Shown in pieces: positions 25,201 through 33,931 of a DNA stretch of 64,000 nucleotides (positions are counted from its first letter, which is position 1; every line of letters begins with the position of its first letter). The notes under the pieces were generated by a model. It was not told where the DNA came from and did no database searches. It saw only the letters and a list, made by a program, of their open reading frames with translations. Position numbers and translations under genes: made by a program. Where the stretch lies: contig NZ_JABAIJ010000003.1 in assembly GCF_012641435.1 (NCBI RefSeq), forward strand, positions 124,001 to 188,000, given 5' to 3'. This DNA is from Rhizobium sp. P38BS-XIX (lineage in GTDB: Bacteria; Pseudomonadota; Alphaproteobacteria; Rhizobiales; Rhizobiaceae).

Positions 25201-25749
25201 TCAGAAGCTGGGCGGCGTGCAGGCGCTGATGACTTCGCAAGGCACCGGGCCGACGCAGCGAAAGCGATGCGGCCGGCGGCTCTCAAAATAATAGGCATCG
25301 CCAGGCCCGAGAATGCGCCGCTCGTCATCGACGGTAACCTCGAGACGGCCGGACAGGACAATGCCGCCTTCTTCACCCTCGTGGACCAACGGTACCTTGC
25401 CGGTATCCGCTCCAGGCTGGTAGCATTCCTTCAGGATCTGGAGGCTGCGGCCGAAGAGATTTTCGCCAATCTGCCGATAGGAGATTGGCCCTTTGCCGAT
25501 TTCGACCAGTTCCTCCGCAGCATAGAAAGCCTTTTTCGGCGCTTCCGGTTCGTAGGCGAAGAATTCCGCCAGGCCGATCGGGATGCCGTCGAGAATGCGC
25601 TTGAGAGCCCCGACCGAGGGATTGGCGGAGTTGGATTCAATCAACGAAATGGTCGAATTCGTCACGCCGGCGCGCTTGGCGAGCTCTCGCTGTGAAAGGT
25701 TGCGCGCCAGGCGCAGATGGCGAAGACGGTTGCCGATATCGACCGACAT
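25201..25749 (-). CDS. XRE-cupin transcriptional regulator (PuuR-like)
   Basis: A 182-residue protein. The N-terminal helix-turn-helix (LRHLRLARNLSQRELAKRAG, then NSTISLIESNSANPSVGAL) is joined to a cupin at about 105-175 (VHEGEEGGIVLSGRLEVTV, GPGDAYYFESRRPHRF). This architecture matches PuuR, the repressor of putrescine utilisation, and related amine or amino-acid regulators. It is divergent from an omega-aminotransferase, its probable target, and convergent with the DipZ-like gene, with only 40 bases between stops. Confidence 0.9.
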   Translation of the reverse strand: MSVDIGNRLRHLRLARNLSQRELAKRAGVTNSTISLIESNSANPSVGALKRILDGIPIGLAEFFAYEPEAPKKAFYAAEELVEIGKGPISYRQIGENLFGRSLQILKECYQPGADTGKVPLVHEGEEGGIVLSGRLEVTVDDERRILGPGDAYYFESRRPHRFRCVGPVPCEVISACTPPSF

Positions 25750-25770
25750 GATGGCCTCACGTTTCAGCTG

Positions 25771-25784
25771 TTCGAAATATCGAA
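25771..25784. promoter_or_regulatory. inverted repeat, candidate XRE-cupin operator
   Basis: TTCGA-AATA-TCGAA is a perfect 5+4+5 inverted repeat, 22 bases from the regulator's start and 109 bases before the aminotransferase. The rest of the gap is AT-rich and would hold both promoters. Assigned by position only. Confidence 0.4.
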
Positions 25785-25892
25785 AACTCTACATCTGCAT
25801 CTAATAATATCAATAGTTTAAATTAATCGAGAAAAGGACTTGTTCGGTGCTGGAAAATCGCTGATGTCAGGAGCAGCGCAAAGGAGTCGACC

Positions 25893-27227
25893 ATGGACAA
25901 GATCACGCACACCAACGCCCCGGTTCTCGATAATTTCTGGATGCCATTCACGGCAAACCGTCAATTCAAGGCCGCACCTCGGCTGCTGGCAGCCGCCGAT
26001 GGCATGTATTACACGGATATCGACGGCAACAAGGTGCTGGACGGCACTGCCGGACTTTGGTGCGTGAACGCCGGTCACGGTCGCAAGAAGATCGCTCAGG
26101 CCGTCGAGCGCCAGCTGACGACGATGGATTTCGCTCCGACCTTCCAGATGGGCCATCCGATTGCCTTCGACTTCGCCGCAAAGCTTGCGGCGCATGCGCC
26201 GGGCGGCCCCGAAGCGGGGCTTGATCGCGTATTCTTTACCGGCTCCGGTTCAGAGTCCGTCGACACCGCGCTCAAGATCGCTATCGCCTATCAGCGTGCG
26301 ATCGGCCAAGGAACCCATACCCGCATCATCGGTCGCGAAAAGGGTTATCATGGCGTCGGTTTCGGCGGCATTTCGGTTGGTGGCCTCGTCAACAACCGCC
26401 GCGTCTTCCCGCAGATTCCAGCCGACCATATGCGCCATACGCTGGATGTCGAGCGCAATGCCTTCAGCAAGGGGCTGCCGGCGCACGGCATCGAACTTGC
26501 CGAGGACCTGGAGCGGCTGGTCGCGCTTCATGGCGCAGAGACGATCGCTGCCGTGATCGTCGAGCCTATGTCCGGTTCGGCAGGCGTCATCCTGCCGCCA
26601 AAGGGCTATCTGGAGCGGCTGCGCGCGATTGCCGATAAGTATGGCATCCTGTTGATTTTTGACGAAGTGATCACGGGCTTCGGCCGCCTCGGCACGCCGT
26701 TCGCCACCGAGTATTTCGGCGTCGTTCCCGATCTGGTGACCACGGCCAAGGGCATCACCAACGGCACCATTCCGATGGGCGCCGTCTTTGCCAGCCGCAA
26801 GGTCTATGATGGACTGATGACCGGCCCGGAAAGCCAGATCGAGCTCTTCCATGGATATACCTATTCGGGTCACCCCGTGGCCTGTGCTGCCGGCCTCGCA
26901 ACCATGGAAATCTATGAGGAAGAGGGCCTGCTGACACGCGCTGCCGAACTTGCGGACGATTGGCAAAACGCCTTGCATTCGCTGAAGGGTCTGCCGCATG
27001 TCGCCGACATCCGTAATCTCGGCCTGGTCGGCGCTGTCGAACTGACGCCGCGCGATGGTGCCCCCGGCGCGCGCGCCTATGATGTCTTCGTTGACTGCTT
27101 CCAGAAGGGTCTTCTGGTGCGCGTCACCGGTGATATCATTGCGCTTTCGCCGCCGCTGATTATCGAGCGCGAGCAGATCGAAACCATTGTTTCCATGCTC
27201 GGCGATGCGTTGAAGCGCGCTGCCTAA
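25893..27227 (+). CDS. class III omega-amino acid:pyruvate aminotransferase
   Basis: A 444-residue PLP-dependent class III transaminase. It has MPFTANRQFKAAPRLLAAADG and GTAGLWCVNAGHGRKKI near the N-terminus, FFTGSGSESVDTALKIA, the cofactor-binding DEVITGFGRLG, and the catalytic Lys in LVTTAKGITNGTIPMGAVF. Close relatives transfer the amino group from beta-alanine or other omega-amino acids and amines to pyruvate. The ATG follows AAAGGAG. With the PuuR-like regulator on the other side, polyamine or beta-alanine breakdown is likely. Confidence 0.9.
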   Translation: MDKITHTNAPVLDNFWMPFTANRQFKAAPRLLAAADGMYYTDIDGNKVLDGTAGLWCVNAGHGRKKIAQAVERQLTTMDFAPTFQMGHPIAFDFAAKLAAHAPGGPEAGLDRVFFTGSGSESVDTALKIAIAYQRAIGQGTHTRIIGREKGYHGVGFGGISVGGLVNNRRVFPQIPADHMRHTLDVERNAFSKGLPAHGIELAEDLERLVALHGAETIAAVIVEPMSGSAGVILPPKGYLERLRAIADKYGILLIFDEVITGFGRLGTPFATEYFGVVPDLVTTAKGITNGTIPMGAVFASRKVYDGLMTGPESQIELFHGYTYSGHPVACAAGLATMEIYEEEGLLTRAAELADDWQNALHSLKGLPHVADIRNLGLVGAVELTPRDGAPGARAYDVFVDCFQKGLLVRVTGDIIALSPPLIIEREQIETIVSMLGDALKRAA

Positions 27228-27238
27228 TGGAATTTGAT

Positions 27239-27266
27239 CCTGGTCGGTCGGCAGCGGCCGACCAGG
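27239..27266 (+). terminator. stem-loop after the aminotransferase
   Basis: CCTGGTCGG (27239-27247) pairs perfectly with CCGACCAGG (27258-27266), followed by a weak CTCTTCGTC tail. It lies between the aminotransferase and the convergent MerR gene and is a plausible terminator. Confidence 0.5.
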
Positions 27267-27301
27267 CTCTTCGTCGGGCAAGGCCTGCGAATTGAATGCA
27301 G

Positions 27302-28384
27302 CTAAAAGATGGGCCTGAGATAGAGATGGCTGATCTTTCCCCTGAATGTTATCGCGATACCCCATTCCATCTTTGCATTCTCGAATTCGACTTCATAGAT
27401 GTCGAGACCGTTTGCGACCCCTTTGAAGATAAGGCGCGTTAGTGAGCCGGCCTTTTCCAGCTCACCGCTAATCATATCCATTTGTTCACTCGCAAGTGCC
27501 GCCAATGGTGGCGACATCATGCTGGTGTCCGGCTCGCCGCGTGCATGTTCTTCGATGACGCGCTGAAGAATACGCGGACCATCGGGCATTGGCGTCTGAT
27601 CCCTGATACGCTCAGTGATATCTTTCTCGATGCCCAAAGCCTGAGTGAGATCCATCCTTGCGACAAGATCCTCGCAGCCATTTTGATGATGCGTAAGGCT
27701 GACGACGTGCCCGTCCTTATTCCGATTGAAGGTCACTTGAACGGGGATCGATTTCATGAAGAATCCGTCGTTGCCTTCCGAGGAAATCTCGATGTCTTCT
27801 TGTCCGACAATTCGATAGAAGAGCTTGTCGTCGCGGCTCGAGACAATGGAGATTGTGCCGTCCTCCGTCGTATAGGCGCCGGCATAGTCGGCAAACGAAG
27901 CGCTGTCGGCCGCTACCTCGGTTCTCGGGCGCATCTGCTCGTATTGTTTCCATGCCCTCAAGTCTTTTGATGGTTCGGTCATGTTGGTTTCCCTTGCCAG
28001 AGTTGTGAGATCGTCGAGAGATGCGACGGCTCCGGATCGAACCTTCGATTGCAGGGCTTCGATGACTTGCAATCCTCGTTCTGCACGCCTGCGCGTGTCC
28101 TCGAGCCCGTTGCGCTGCAAAGCGAGCATCTGAGCGAGATCGGTGGGATGTTTTCGAAGAAGCTTTGCGATGTCGCGCAGGCTGAACCCGAGAGACTTGA
28201 GCGCCAGTATTTCGTTCAGGCGCGCGATTTCATCGCGACCGTAGAGGCGCCATTGCTTTGATGTGCGACGCGGCGAGATGAGGCCATGTTGCTCATAGAT
28301 CCGCAACGCCCGAATGGTGATGCCGATGCGTTCGGCACATTCGAGCGCGGTGATGAGAACGTCATCCTGGGTGCAACCGGACAT
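27302..28384 (-). CDS. MerR-family regulator with C-terminal DUF3471-like and extra domains
   Basis: A 360-residue protein, far longer than the usual MerR. Residues 11-80 are a MerR winged helix (ALECAERIGITIRALRIYEQHG, LYGRDEIARLNEILALKSLG), followed by a dimerisation helix to about 135. The rest is unusual. At about 163-245 a beta domain (FADYAGAYTTEDGTISIVSSRDDKLFYR, VTFNRNKDGHVVSLTHHQNG) resembles the DUF3471 tail found on serine beta-lactamase-like hydrolases. A C-terminal segment (about 295-360) resembles the part of such tails that follows. The added domains may sense a ligand. AAGGAG precedes the ATG. Confidence 0.78.
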   Translation of the reverse strand: MSGCTQDDVLITALECAERIGITIRALRIYEQHGLISPRRTSKQWRLYGRDEIARLNEILALKSLGFSLRDIAKLLRKHPTDLAQMLALQRNGLEDTRRRAERGLQVIEALQSKVRSGAVASLDDLTTLARETNMTEPSKDLRAWKQYEQMRPRTEVAADSASFADYAGAYTTEDGTISIVSSRDDKLFYRIVGQEDIEISSEGNDGFFMKSIPVQVTFNRNKDGHVVSLTHHQNGCEDLVARMDLTQALGIEKDITERIRDQTPMPDGPRILQRVIEEHARGEPDTSMMSPPLAALASEQMDMISGELEKAGSLTRLIFKGVANGLDIYEVEFENAKMEWGIAITFRGKISHLYLRPIF

Positions 28385-28405
28385 CGAAAACTCCTTCGGG
28401 AATCT

Positions 28406-28436
28406 TCCATAAGGTATGACCCTGGGTCCGGCTCAA
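28406..28436 (-). promoter_or_regulatory. MerR-type promoter with 19-bp spacer
   Basis: On the minus strand, TTGAGC (28436-28431) and TATGGA (28411-28406) form -35 and -10 candidates 19 bases apart. The spacer holds the dyad GACCCAGGGTC (28418-28428). The long spacer with a central dyad is the hallmark of promoters that MerR proteins untwist, so the gene probably activates itself. Confidence 0.55.
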
Positions 28437-28536
28437 GTAGCAAAATGAAATCCAGCTCGAAAATTTCCGGCCCTTATGCGGGCTCCAGATCTGAAGGACG
28501 ACGGGCGAGGTGGTTTTCGTCACCCCACCCGCTTTG

Positions 28537-29436
28537 TCATCTCACGGCTTCGAGCGCCCGGCGGGCAAGGAAGACTGCGCCTTCGACGGGCGGTATCGCC
28601 AGCTTGTGAATTCGCAAATCGGCATGCTGCTCAAGGACATGACGTCTAAATGCGTCGAAGAGTGGCGCTTGGTTGACGATGACGCTGCCGGCGACGACGA
28701 CATTCTTGCCGACCGCACCACGCGCCACCAGTTGATCAACCAACACGGCAAGAGCCTGAGCGCCCTCGTCGATCACGCGGGCCGCAAGCGCCGAGCCGGA
28801 GGCCGCGGCACTGAAGATGGCCGGGCAATGCGGCGCCCAGTTTTCGGCGGTGGGTTCGTCGTTGACTTTGCGGGTCAGTCGCTCGGCATCGGCGACGCCG
28901 AAATCCCGGATGAGGGCACCGAGCAGACCGTCGTCCGGCTTGCCTTCGTCGAGTGCACGCAATGCGGCACGCGTCGCCTCGCGCACGAGGGCTGCGGCTC
29001 CACCTTCGTCTCCGATGACGCATCCCCAGCCACCGGTTGCCATATGCGCACCGTTGGCATCGACACCAACGCCGATGGCGCCGGTCCCGGCGATGATGCC
29101 TATGCCATCAGGAAAGCCGGCAGCAAGGGCAATCAGCGCTGCGTCGTTGACGATGTTGGCGCGCAGACCATGCGAGGCAAGCGCCCGTTGCAGATCGTGT
29201 GCCGTTTCAGCCCTGTTGATACCCTGCGCGCCGAAGGCCATGGCGGCGATGCGTGCCCCAGTCGGCACGTATGGCGCAATGCGTTCCGCGATCCATTCCG
29301 CCGCCTCGTCCGCTGGTTCGGCATCCCATTCGCGGCTGTGCAGGACGGTATCGAGCAGGCGATTGCCCTGCGTATCCTCGATGACCAGATGTGTCTTGGT
29401 GCCGCCGATATCGAGCGCGAGCAGGCAGTCAGTCAT
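28537..29436 (-). CDS. BadF/NagK-type sugar kinase
   Basis: A 299-residue ASKHA-fold kinase: phosphate-1 motif LALDIGGTKTHLVIED, AMAFGAQGINRAE, and the adenosine region GIIAGTGAIGVGVDANG followed by GGWGCVIGDEGG. This matches the BadF/BadG/BcrA/BcrD ATPase group that includes N-acetylglucosamine and glucosamine kinases. It is the last gene of a minus-strand operon with an SIS-domain isomerase 12 bases upstream, so it probably phosphorylates an amino sugar brought in by the adjacent ABC importer. Confidence 0.85.
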   Translation of the reverse strand: MTDCLLALDIGGTKTHLVIEDTQGNRLLDTVLHSREWDAEPADEAAEWIAERIAPYVPTGARIAAMAFGAQGINRAETAHDLQRALASHGLRANIVNDAALIALAAGFPDGIGIIAGTGAIGVGVDANGAHMATGGWGCVIGDEGGAAALVREATRAALRALDEGKPDDGLLGALIRDFGVADAERLTRKVNDEPTAENWAPHCPAIFSAAASGSALAARVIDEGAQALAVLVDQLVARGAVGKNVVVAGSVIVNQAPLFDAFRRHVLEQHADLRIHKLAIPPVEGAVFLARRALEAVR

Positions 29437-29448
29437 GTTCGAGCCCTC

Positions 29449-30453
29449 TCAGGCGACTTTTGTATCGTTGTTTTCAAACACGAAGGAATCGGGATCGAGC
29501 CCTCGTGCAATTGCGGTTTCGACAGCGATGGTCTGCATGACCAACGCTTCGACAATAGGACGTTGCGCCGGCGTGAGCGAGGGGATGGCGACGTGCGCGA
29601 GGTGGCTTTCCTCCGCAACATCGAGCGGGCTGACGAGAATGACGTCGTGGCCGGCACGTGCAAGCTTTTGGGCAAGCTGCAATTCGCGCTCTTCGCCGAA
29701 AATGATGTGCACGCCGCGGCCGGCCGATTCCATGGCGCCGTGCAGATATTGCCGCGTGGACATGCCAGTCGACGGGATACGTGCGATTTCACGCAGCAGC
29801 AGCGCGCCGACTTCGGCAGAGCCGGTGGAGGGCGCAGCACCGACGCAATCAACATATTGGGCTTCTTGCATCGGGGCGATCAGGGTCGATATCCGGCTGG
29901 AAAGGACCGTCTCGACGGCACGAAAGGCGTCCGAGAGGTCCGTCCAGGTGTCATCGATCACGCCACCATCCCAGGCTTCGGAAATCATGCCGAGCGCGGC
30001 GACGGTTGCCGTGTAGCCGATCGTGGAGGCATAGCTGTCCGGAATATTGCCGAGAGAAATATTAACGGCCGAGATGGCTTCGATCGGCGAGCTGACGGCA
30101 TTGACCACCGAGAAGCGTTTCTCCTGCTCCACCGTGTTCAGCACGGCCAGGGTTTCGGAGCTTTTGCCGCTCTGGGACACGCCGATCAAGGGGTGAGGCG
30201 TATGAGGGAAGGGGAGCGGGTGCTCACCGGCATTCAGGCGCCAGCCGTGAATATTGCGGCTTCTCAAAGTCCAGACAGCGGCGGCGCTCGCAGCGAAGCT
30301 TGCGCCGATGCCAAGGAAAATCGGGCCAGGCCCCTGAAGTGCGCCGCGGCTCTGCAGGAGACGAACATCCTCGGTAATTCTGGTGATGGCCTTGGCCAAA
30401 GCCTCGGCTTGCGATGCGCGGGCCACCGCGAGCGGGATATATCCTTTGGGCAA
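29449..30453 (-). CDS. SIS-domain sugar isomerase/deaminase (GlmS C-terminal type)
   Basis: I start at TTG 30453, which has CCAAGGAG at ideal distance; an ATG at 30519 in the same frame has no ribosome site and adds basic, unrelated residues. The 334-residue protein has two SIS domains: IFLGIGASFAASAAA and GVSQSGKSSETLAVLN in the first, then the second from about 180. This matches the isomerase half of GlmS and the AgaS/NagB-II deaminases, which act on amino-sugar phosphates. It lies between the GntR regulator and the kinase of the same operon. Confidence 0.85.
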   Translation of the reverse strand: MPKGYIPLAVARASQAEALAKAITRITEDVRLLQSRGALQGPGPIFLGIGASFAASAAAVWTLRSRNIHGWRLNAGEHPLPFPHTPHPLIGVSQSGKSSETLAVLNTVEQEKRFSVVNAVSSPIEAISAVNISLGNIPDSYASTIGYTATVAALGMISEAWDGGVIDDTWTDLSDAFRAVETVLSSRISTLIAPMQEAQYVDCVGAAPSTGSAEVGALLLREIARIPSTGMSTRQYLHGAMESAGRGVHIIFGEERELQLAQKLARAGHDVILVSPLDVAEESHLAHVAIPSLTPAQRPIVEALVMQTIAVETAIARGLDPDSFVFENNDTKVA

Positions 30454-30583
30454 TTGATGTCTCCTTGGGTATGGGCACGACGAAACCACCCGTCGGGTTG
30501 GGCGCCGGCGGCAATCCATCGTTCAGTTTTGCGAATGCAGGAGCTGAGCCCTGCCATGATTTCGATGTTTCCCTGCCGCCGTG

Positions 30584-31351
30584 CTAGTTGCCTGGCTTGA
30601 TCGTACGGCTGAAGGAGGTTCGCAGGCGATAGCGGTCGCCGGCGTAGCGTATGGTTGAAGATATCAGCGGCTTGCCCGCGCTATCCTCGATGAGCTGATA
30701 CATGGTGAGGATCGGCATTCCCGCGTCGATCCCCAGGTGTTTGGCGGTCAACGGATCGGCGGCCTGGGCCTCGATGGTCGATTCCGCGCGGCTTAGCTCT
30801 ATGCCGGCCTCTGTCATCAGGCGAAAGAGCGATGCGGTGCTGAAGTCCGCGCCGGACAGGTTCAATTCCTTGGCGGCCGGAAAATAGGACGTGTCGATCG
30901 CCACGGGGACACCGTCGAGTTTGCGAATGCGATCGAGATGAAAAAGCCTCGATCCGGGCGCAATCGATAGCTCCTCGGCCTGGTCGAGTGTCGCTGATGC
31001 CTCTTCCGCCCTCAGGACCTCCGATGATGCCTTGAGACCCAGCCGGGCGGCGGTCTCGCTGAAGGATTCGAGTGTCTGGGGAAACTCCTGATGCGCCTCG
31101 GTCGCAACATACCAGCCGCGGCCATGGGATGAAACCAGCACGCCGCTGCCGACCAAGCTCTGCAGGGCGCGGCGCAGCGTCACGCGGCTGATCGACAGGC
31201 GGTCGATGAGATCACGCTCCGGCGGCAGACGGCTGCCAGACGTCAGCTTTCCGGCATTGATTTCGCGGGTAATCGCCTTGGCAGCCTGCTGCCAGAGCGG
31301 TTCGGGAGAGTCCGATTGAAGCGGGGCGACCGTGCCGTCCATCTTGACCAT
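30584..31351 (-). CDS. GntR-family regulator with UTRA domain
   Basis: A 255-residue regulator with a GntR winged helix at about 20-85 (KLTSGSRLPPERDLIDRLSI, SRVTLRRALQSLVGSGVL). A UTRA effector domain at about 105-245 has LFHLDRIRKLDGVPVAIDTS and PLISSTIRYAGDRYRL. UTRA members such as NagR and DasR sense sugar phosphates including glucosamine-6-phosphate. The ATG overlaps the upstream stop as ATGA. The longer frame up to 31474 lies inside the dehydrogenase gene. It likely represses this locus until the sugar is phosphorylated. Confidence 0.9.
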   Translation of the reverse strand: MVKMDGTVAPLQSDSPEPLWQQAAKAITREINAGKLTSGSRLPPERDLIDRLSISRVTLRRALQSLVGSGVLVSSHGRGWYVATEAHQEFPQTLESFSETAARLGLKASSEVLRAEEASATLDQAEELSIAPGSRLFHLDRIRKLDGVPVAIDTSYFPAAKELNLSGADFSTASLFRLMTEAGIELSRAESTIEAQAADPLTAKHLGIDAGMPILTMYQLIEDSAGKPLISSTIRYAGDRYRLRTSFSRTIKPGN

Positions 31352-32388
31352 CAGCTTATCGTCACCTTTTCCCACATCTTCGTGCGCATCGAACGATAGC
31401 ACGCATCGAGGATACGATTGACCACCACGCCATCCTCGAAGGTTTCCAGTGGCCGAGTTCCGGCGGCAAAGCAATCAACAAAGTGGCGCATCTGCTGCGA
31501 GAAACCATAAGCGCGCGTTTCTTCGGGAACGGGATAGACCCAACCGGTGTCTGCGTTCGCCTTTTCCACAAGATATCCGACGGGCTTTTCGATGAAGCCC
31601 CAGACCGGACCGACCGAGCTATCGGTTACGATGCGGCCGGCGGAGCCGACGAGTTCGTGACGCAATTGCATGCCGCCCTTTTCGATCCAGGACGATTCGA
31701 TCGTCGCAAGCTGGCCGCCTGCGAACTTCAATAGTGCGATCGCGGTATCTTCGCCGGTGGTCTTGTCGGCATGCGCCAGCGTTGCGCCCCAGGCCATAAC
31801 CTCGACGACGGGATTGTCTTTGCCGAAGAAATGCCGCGCCGACTCCACCGTGTGGCAGCCCATGTCCAGCAGGGCGCCGCCGCCAGCTGTTTCAGCGTCC
31901 CAGAAATGCGGCGCATGCGGGCCGGAATGCGCTTCACGCGCCCGCATGGTCAGTAGATCGCCGATGCCGCCTGCCTGCACCATCTGATAGGCCTTGGCGA
32001 TGTTAGGCGAAAAGACGGAGCTTTCCGCATAGCCATGCCAGATGCCGCCGTCGATGACGATCTTCAGCATTTCGGCGGCTTCTTTTTCCGTGCGTGCGAG
32101 CGGCTTTGTGCAGACGACGCCCTTGCCATGGCGAGCGACGATTTTCACGGCGTCCAGATGAATCTCGTTCGGCAGAGCAATGACCACAAGCTCTACCGAA
32201 GGGTCGGCGCAAAGCGCATCCATGTCTTCATAGGCAGTGACACCCGGCCCCCATTTCGTGGCGAATTCGGCAGCGCGTTCGCCGCTGCGCGAGTAGCACG
32301 CAACAAGCTGCCCGTTGCGAACATCCAGCAGTGAGTCCGCATAGCAGTCGCTGATGAAGCCTGAACCCAAAATCCCAACACCGATCAT
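31351..32388 (-). CDS. Gfo/Idh/MocA-family oxidoreductase
   Basis: A 345-residue NAD(P)-dependent dehydrogenase. The Rossmann motif GVGILGSGFISDCYADSL is followed by VVIALPNEIHLDAV and the substrate-site motif VCTKPLARTEKEA (the EKP-type Lys). GGGALLDMGCHTVESARHFFG supplies the catalytic DxxxH region. Members oxidise sugars, inositols or sugar acids. ATG 32388 is preceded by AGGGGG; a TTG at 32391 is adjacent. It heads the minus-strand operon, divergent from the ABC importer. Confidence 0.9.
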   Translation of the reverse strand: MIGVGILGSGFISDCYADSLLDVRNGQLVACYSRSGERAAEFATKWGPGVTAYEDMDALCADPSVELVVIALPNEIHLDAVKIVARHGKGVVCTKPLARTEKEAAEMLKIVIDGGIWHGYAESSVFSPNIAKAYQMVQAGGIGDLLTMRAREAHSGPHAPHFWDAETAGGGALLDMGCHTVESARHFFGKDNPVVEVMAWGATLAHADKTTGEDTAIALLKFAGGQLATIESSWIEKGGMQLRHELVGSAGRIVTDSSVGPVWGFIEKPVGYLVEKANADTGWVYPVPEETRAYGFSQQMRHFVDCFAAGTRPLETFEDGVVVNRILDACYRSMRTKMWEKVTIS

Positions 32389-32576
32389 CAAGCCATCCCC
32401 CTAGATGCCAAAATCCGCAAAACATCGATAGATCGAAGAAATACCACATAAGACAAAAATGGAAAGAAAAAAAACTTCTTGTCACATATTGTATTGAGAT
32501 GTATCTTTTAGGCGTTCATTGCGAGCATCGGAGAGATGCTGCGCAATCCAAGCACAAAAAGAGGGGAGCATTTCAG

Positions 32577-33842
32577 ATGCGTTCGAAGCATGCATGCATC
32601 AAGGGCGCCGTTGCGTCGCTGGGCCTGGCGCTCATGGCCGGCAGCGCGCTTGCCGCGGATCCCGTGACGATCAAATTGGGAAGCTGGCGTACGGAGGATA
32701 TCGCTGTCTGGCAGGATAAGTTGCTGCCGGCTTTCGAAAAGGAGCATCCGGAGATCAAAGTAGAGTTCGCTCCGATCAATACCAATGAATACAATGCCGC
32801 CATTCAATCGCAGATGGAGGCTGGCGCCGGTCCGGATCTGATGACCTGCCGCCCCTTCGACGTCAATCGCGAGTGGATTCGCCGTGGCTATTTCGAGCCG
32901 CTGAAGGATTTTGCGCCGATCAAGGATTTCAGCGATACCTCAAAGGCTGCCTGGGCTGATGGCAAGGGCGAGCCTTTCTGCCTGCCGATCGCCGCCGTTC
33001 TGGCCGGCTTCTACTACAATGTCGATATCTTCAAGGAACTCGGTCTCGAGCCGCCGAAGACAGCCGATGAATTCATCGCCGTACTCCAGAAGATCAAGGA
33101 CAACGGCAAGTACACGCCACTTGCCTATGGTTCCGCCGAGAGCTGGCAGCTCGCTTACAACGGCCTCTACAATATCGGTCCTTCCTATTGGAAGGGCGAA
33201 GAGGGCCGCCAGGGATTGATCAACGGCACGAAGAAGCTGACGGATCCCGATTTCGTTGCTGCCTTCAAGGCCTTTGCCGCCTGGAAGCCGTTCCTGCCGA
33301 ACGGCCAGGCCAGCCTTCAGTATGCCGACATGACCCAGCTCTTCACGATCGGCCGTGCCGCCATCCTGCCGGATGGTTCCTGGAACATCAATCAGGTCAC
33401 GGCGACGGGTCTCAATGTCGGGGTCTTCGGTCCGCCGACGGCGACTGGCGATAGCAAGCGCTACCTGCAGGAAATGCCCGATATGGCAATCGGCCTCAAT
33501 GCGGCAGGCAAGCACAAGGATGCCGCGAAGGTATTCCTGACCTGGCTGGCGAGCCCGGAATTCCAGGAGCTTTATGTAAACGAAGCGCCCGGCTTCTTCG
33601 CTATGGGCTCGAAGCCTGTTTCCTACAAGAACGAACTCGCGCAGAAATTTGCCGATCTCAAGAAAGGTGCCGAGCTGACGCCGCGTCTTGCTCTTGATCG
33701 ACTGAGTGCCGGCAACCCGCCGCTCGACGACGAAATCTGGCGCGTTCTGCAGGTAATGATGACCACGGATAAGCTGACCCCGGATGCTGCCGCCACCGAG
33801 CTGCAGAAGGGGCTGGATTCCTGGTACAAGCCACAGAAGTAA
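32577..33842 (+). CDS. carbohydrate ABC transporter substrate-binding protein (MalE/UgpB type)
   Basis: Start at ATG 32577 behind GAGGGGAG. The 421-residue protein has a signal peptide (GAVASLGLALMAGSALA, cleavage before ADP), then the cluster-B sugar-binding fold with DKLLPAFEKEHPEIKVEFAP, EAGAGPDLMTCRPF and FTIGRAAILPDGSWNI. It delivers a carbohydrate to the two permeases encoded downstream. The sugar is not clear from sequence; the neighbouring kinase, isomerase and UTRA regulator point to an amino sugar or its oligomer. Its promoter lies in the 188-base gap shared with the oxidoreductase. Confidence 0.9.
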   Translation: MRSKHACIKGAVASLGLALMAGSALAADPVTIKLGSWRTEDIAVWQDKLLPAFEKEHPEIKVEFAPINTNEYNAAIQSQMEAGAGPDLMTCRPFDVNREWIRRGYFEPLKDFAPIKDFSDTSKAAWADGKGEPFCLPIAAVLAGFYYNVDIFKELGLEPPKTADEFIAVLQKIKDNGKYTPLAYGSAESWQLAYNGLYNIGPSYWKGEEGRQGLINGTKKLTDPDFVAAFKAFAAWKPFLPNGQASLQYADMTQLFTIGRAAILPDGSWNINQVTATGLNVGVFGPPTATGDSKRYLQEMPDMAIGLNAAGKHKDAAKVFLTWLASPEFQELYVNEAPGFFAMGSKPVSYKNELAQKFADLKKGAELTPRLALDRLSAGNPPLDDEIWRVLQVMMTTDKLTPDAAATELQKGLDSWYKPQK

Positions 33843-33850
33843 ATCTTCAG

Positions 33851-33895
33851 GCCCGCGCGCTTTCCTTTGCGGGAAGCGCGCGGGCCTTCTTCGCA
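33851..33895 (+). other. strong intercistronic hairpin
   Basis: A perfect 13-bp GC-rich stem (33851-33863 with 33875-33887) follows the binding-protein stop by eight bases and is followed by TTCTTC. It could terminate part of the transcripts and protect the upstream message, so that binding protein exceeds permease. The permease start lies 45 bases further on. Confidence 0.6.
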
Positions 33896-33931
33896 TTCAA
33901 GACGTTCATACGGGTATGGGAGGCCTTCCGA

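Noticed and set aside
29449..30519. Upstream ATG of the SIS-domain protein
   Set aside because: No ribosome site at 30519, while TTG 30453 has CCAAGGAG at the right distance and the protein similarity begins there.
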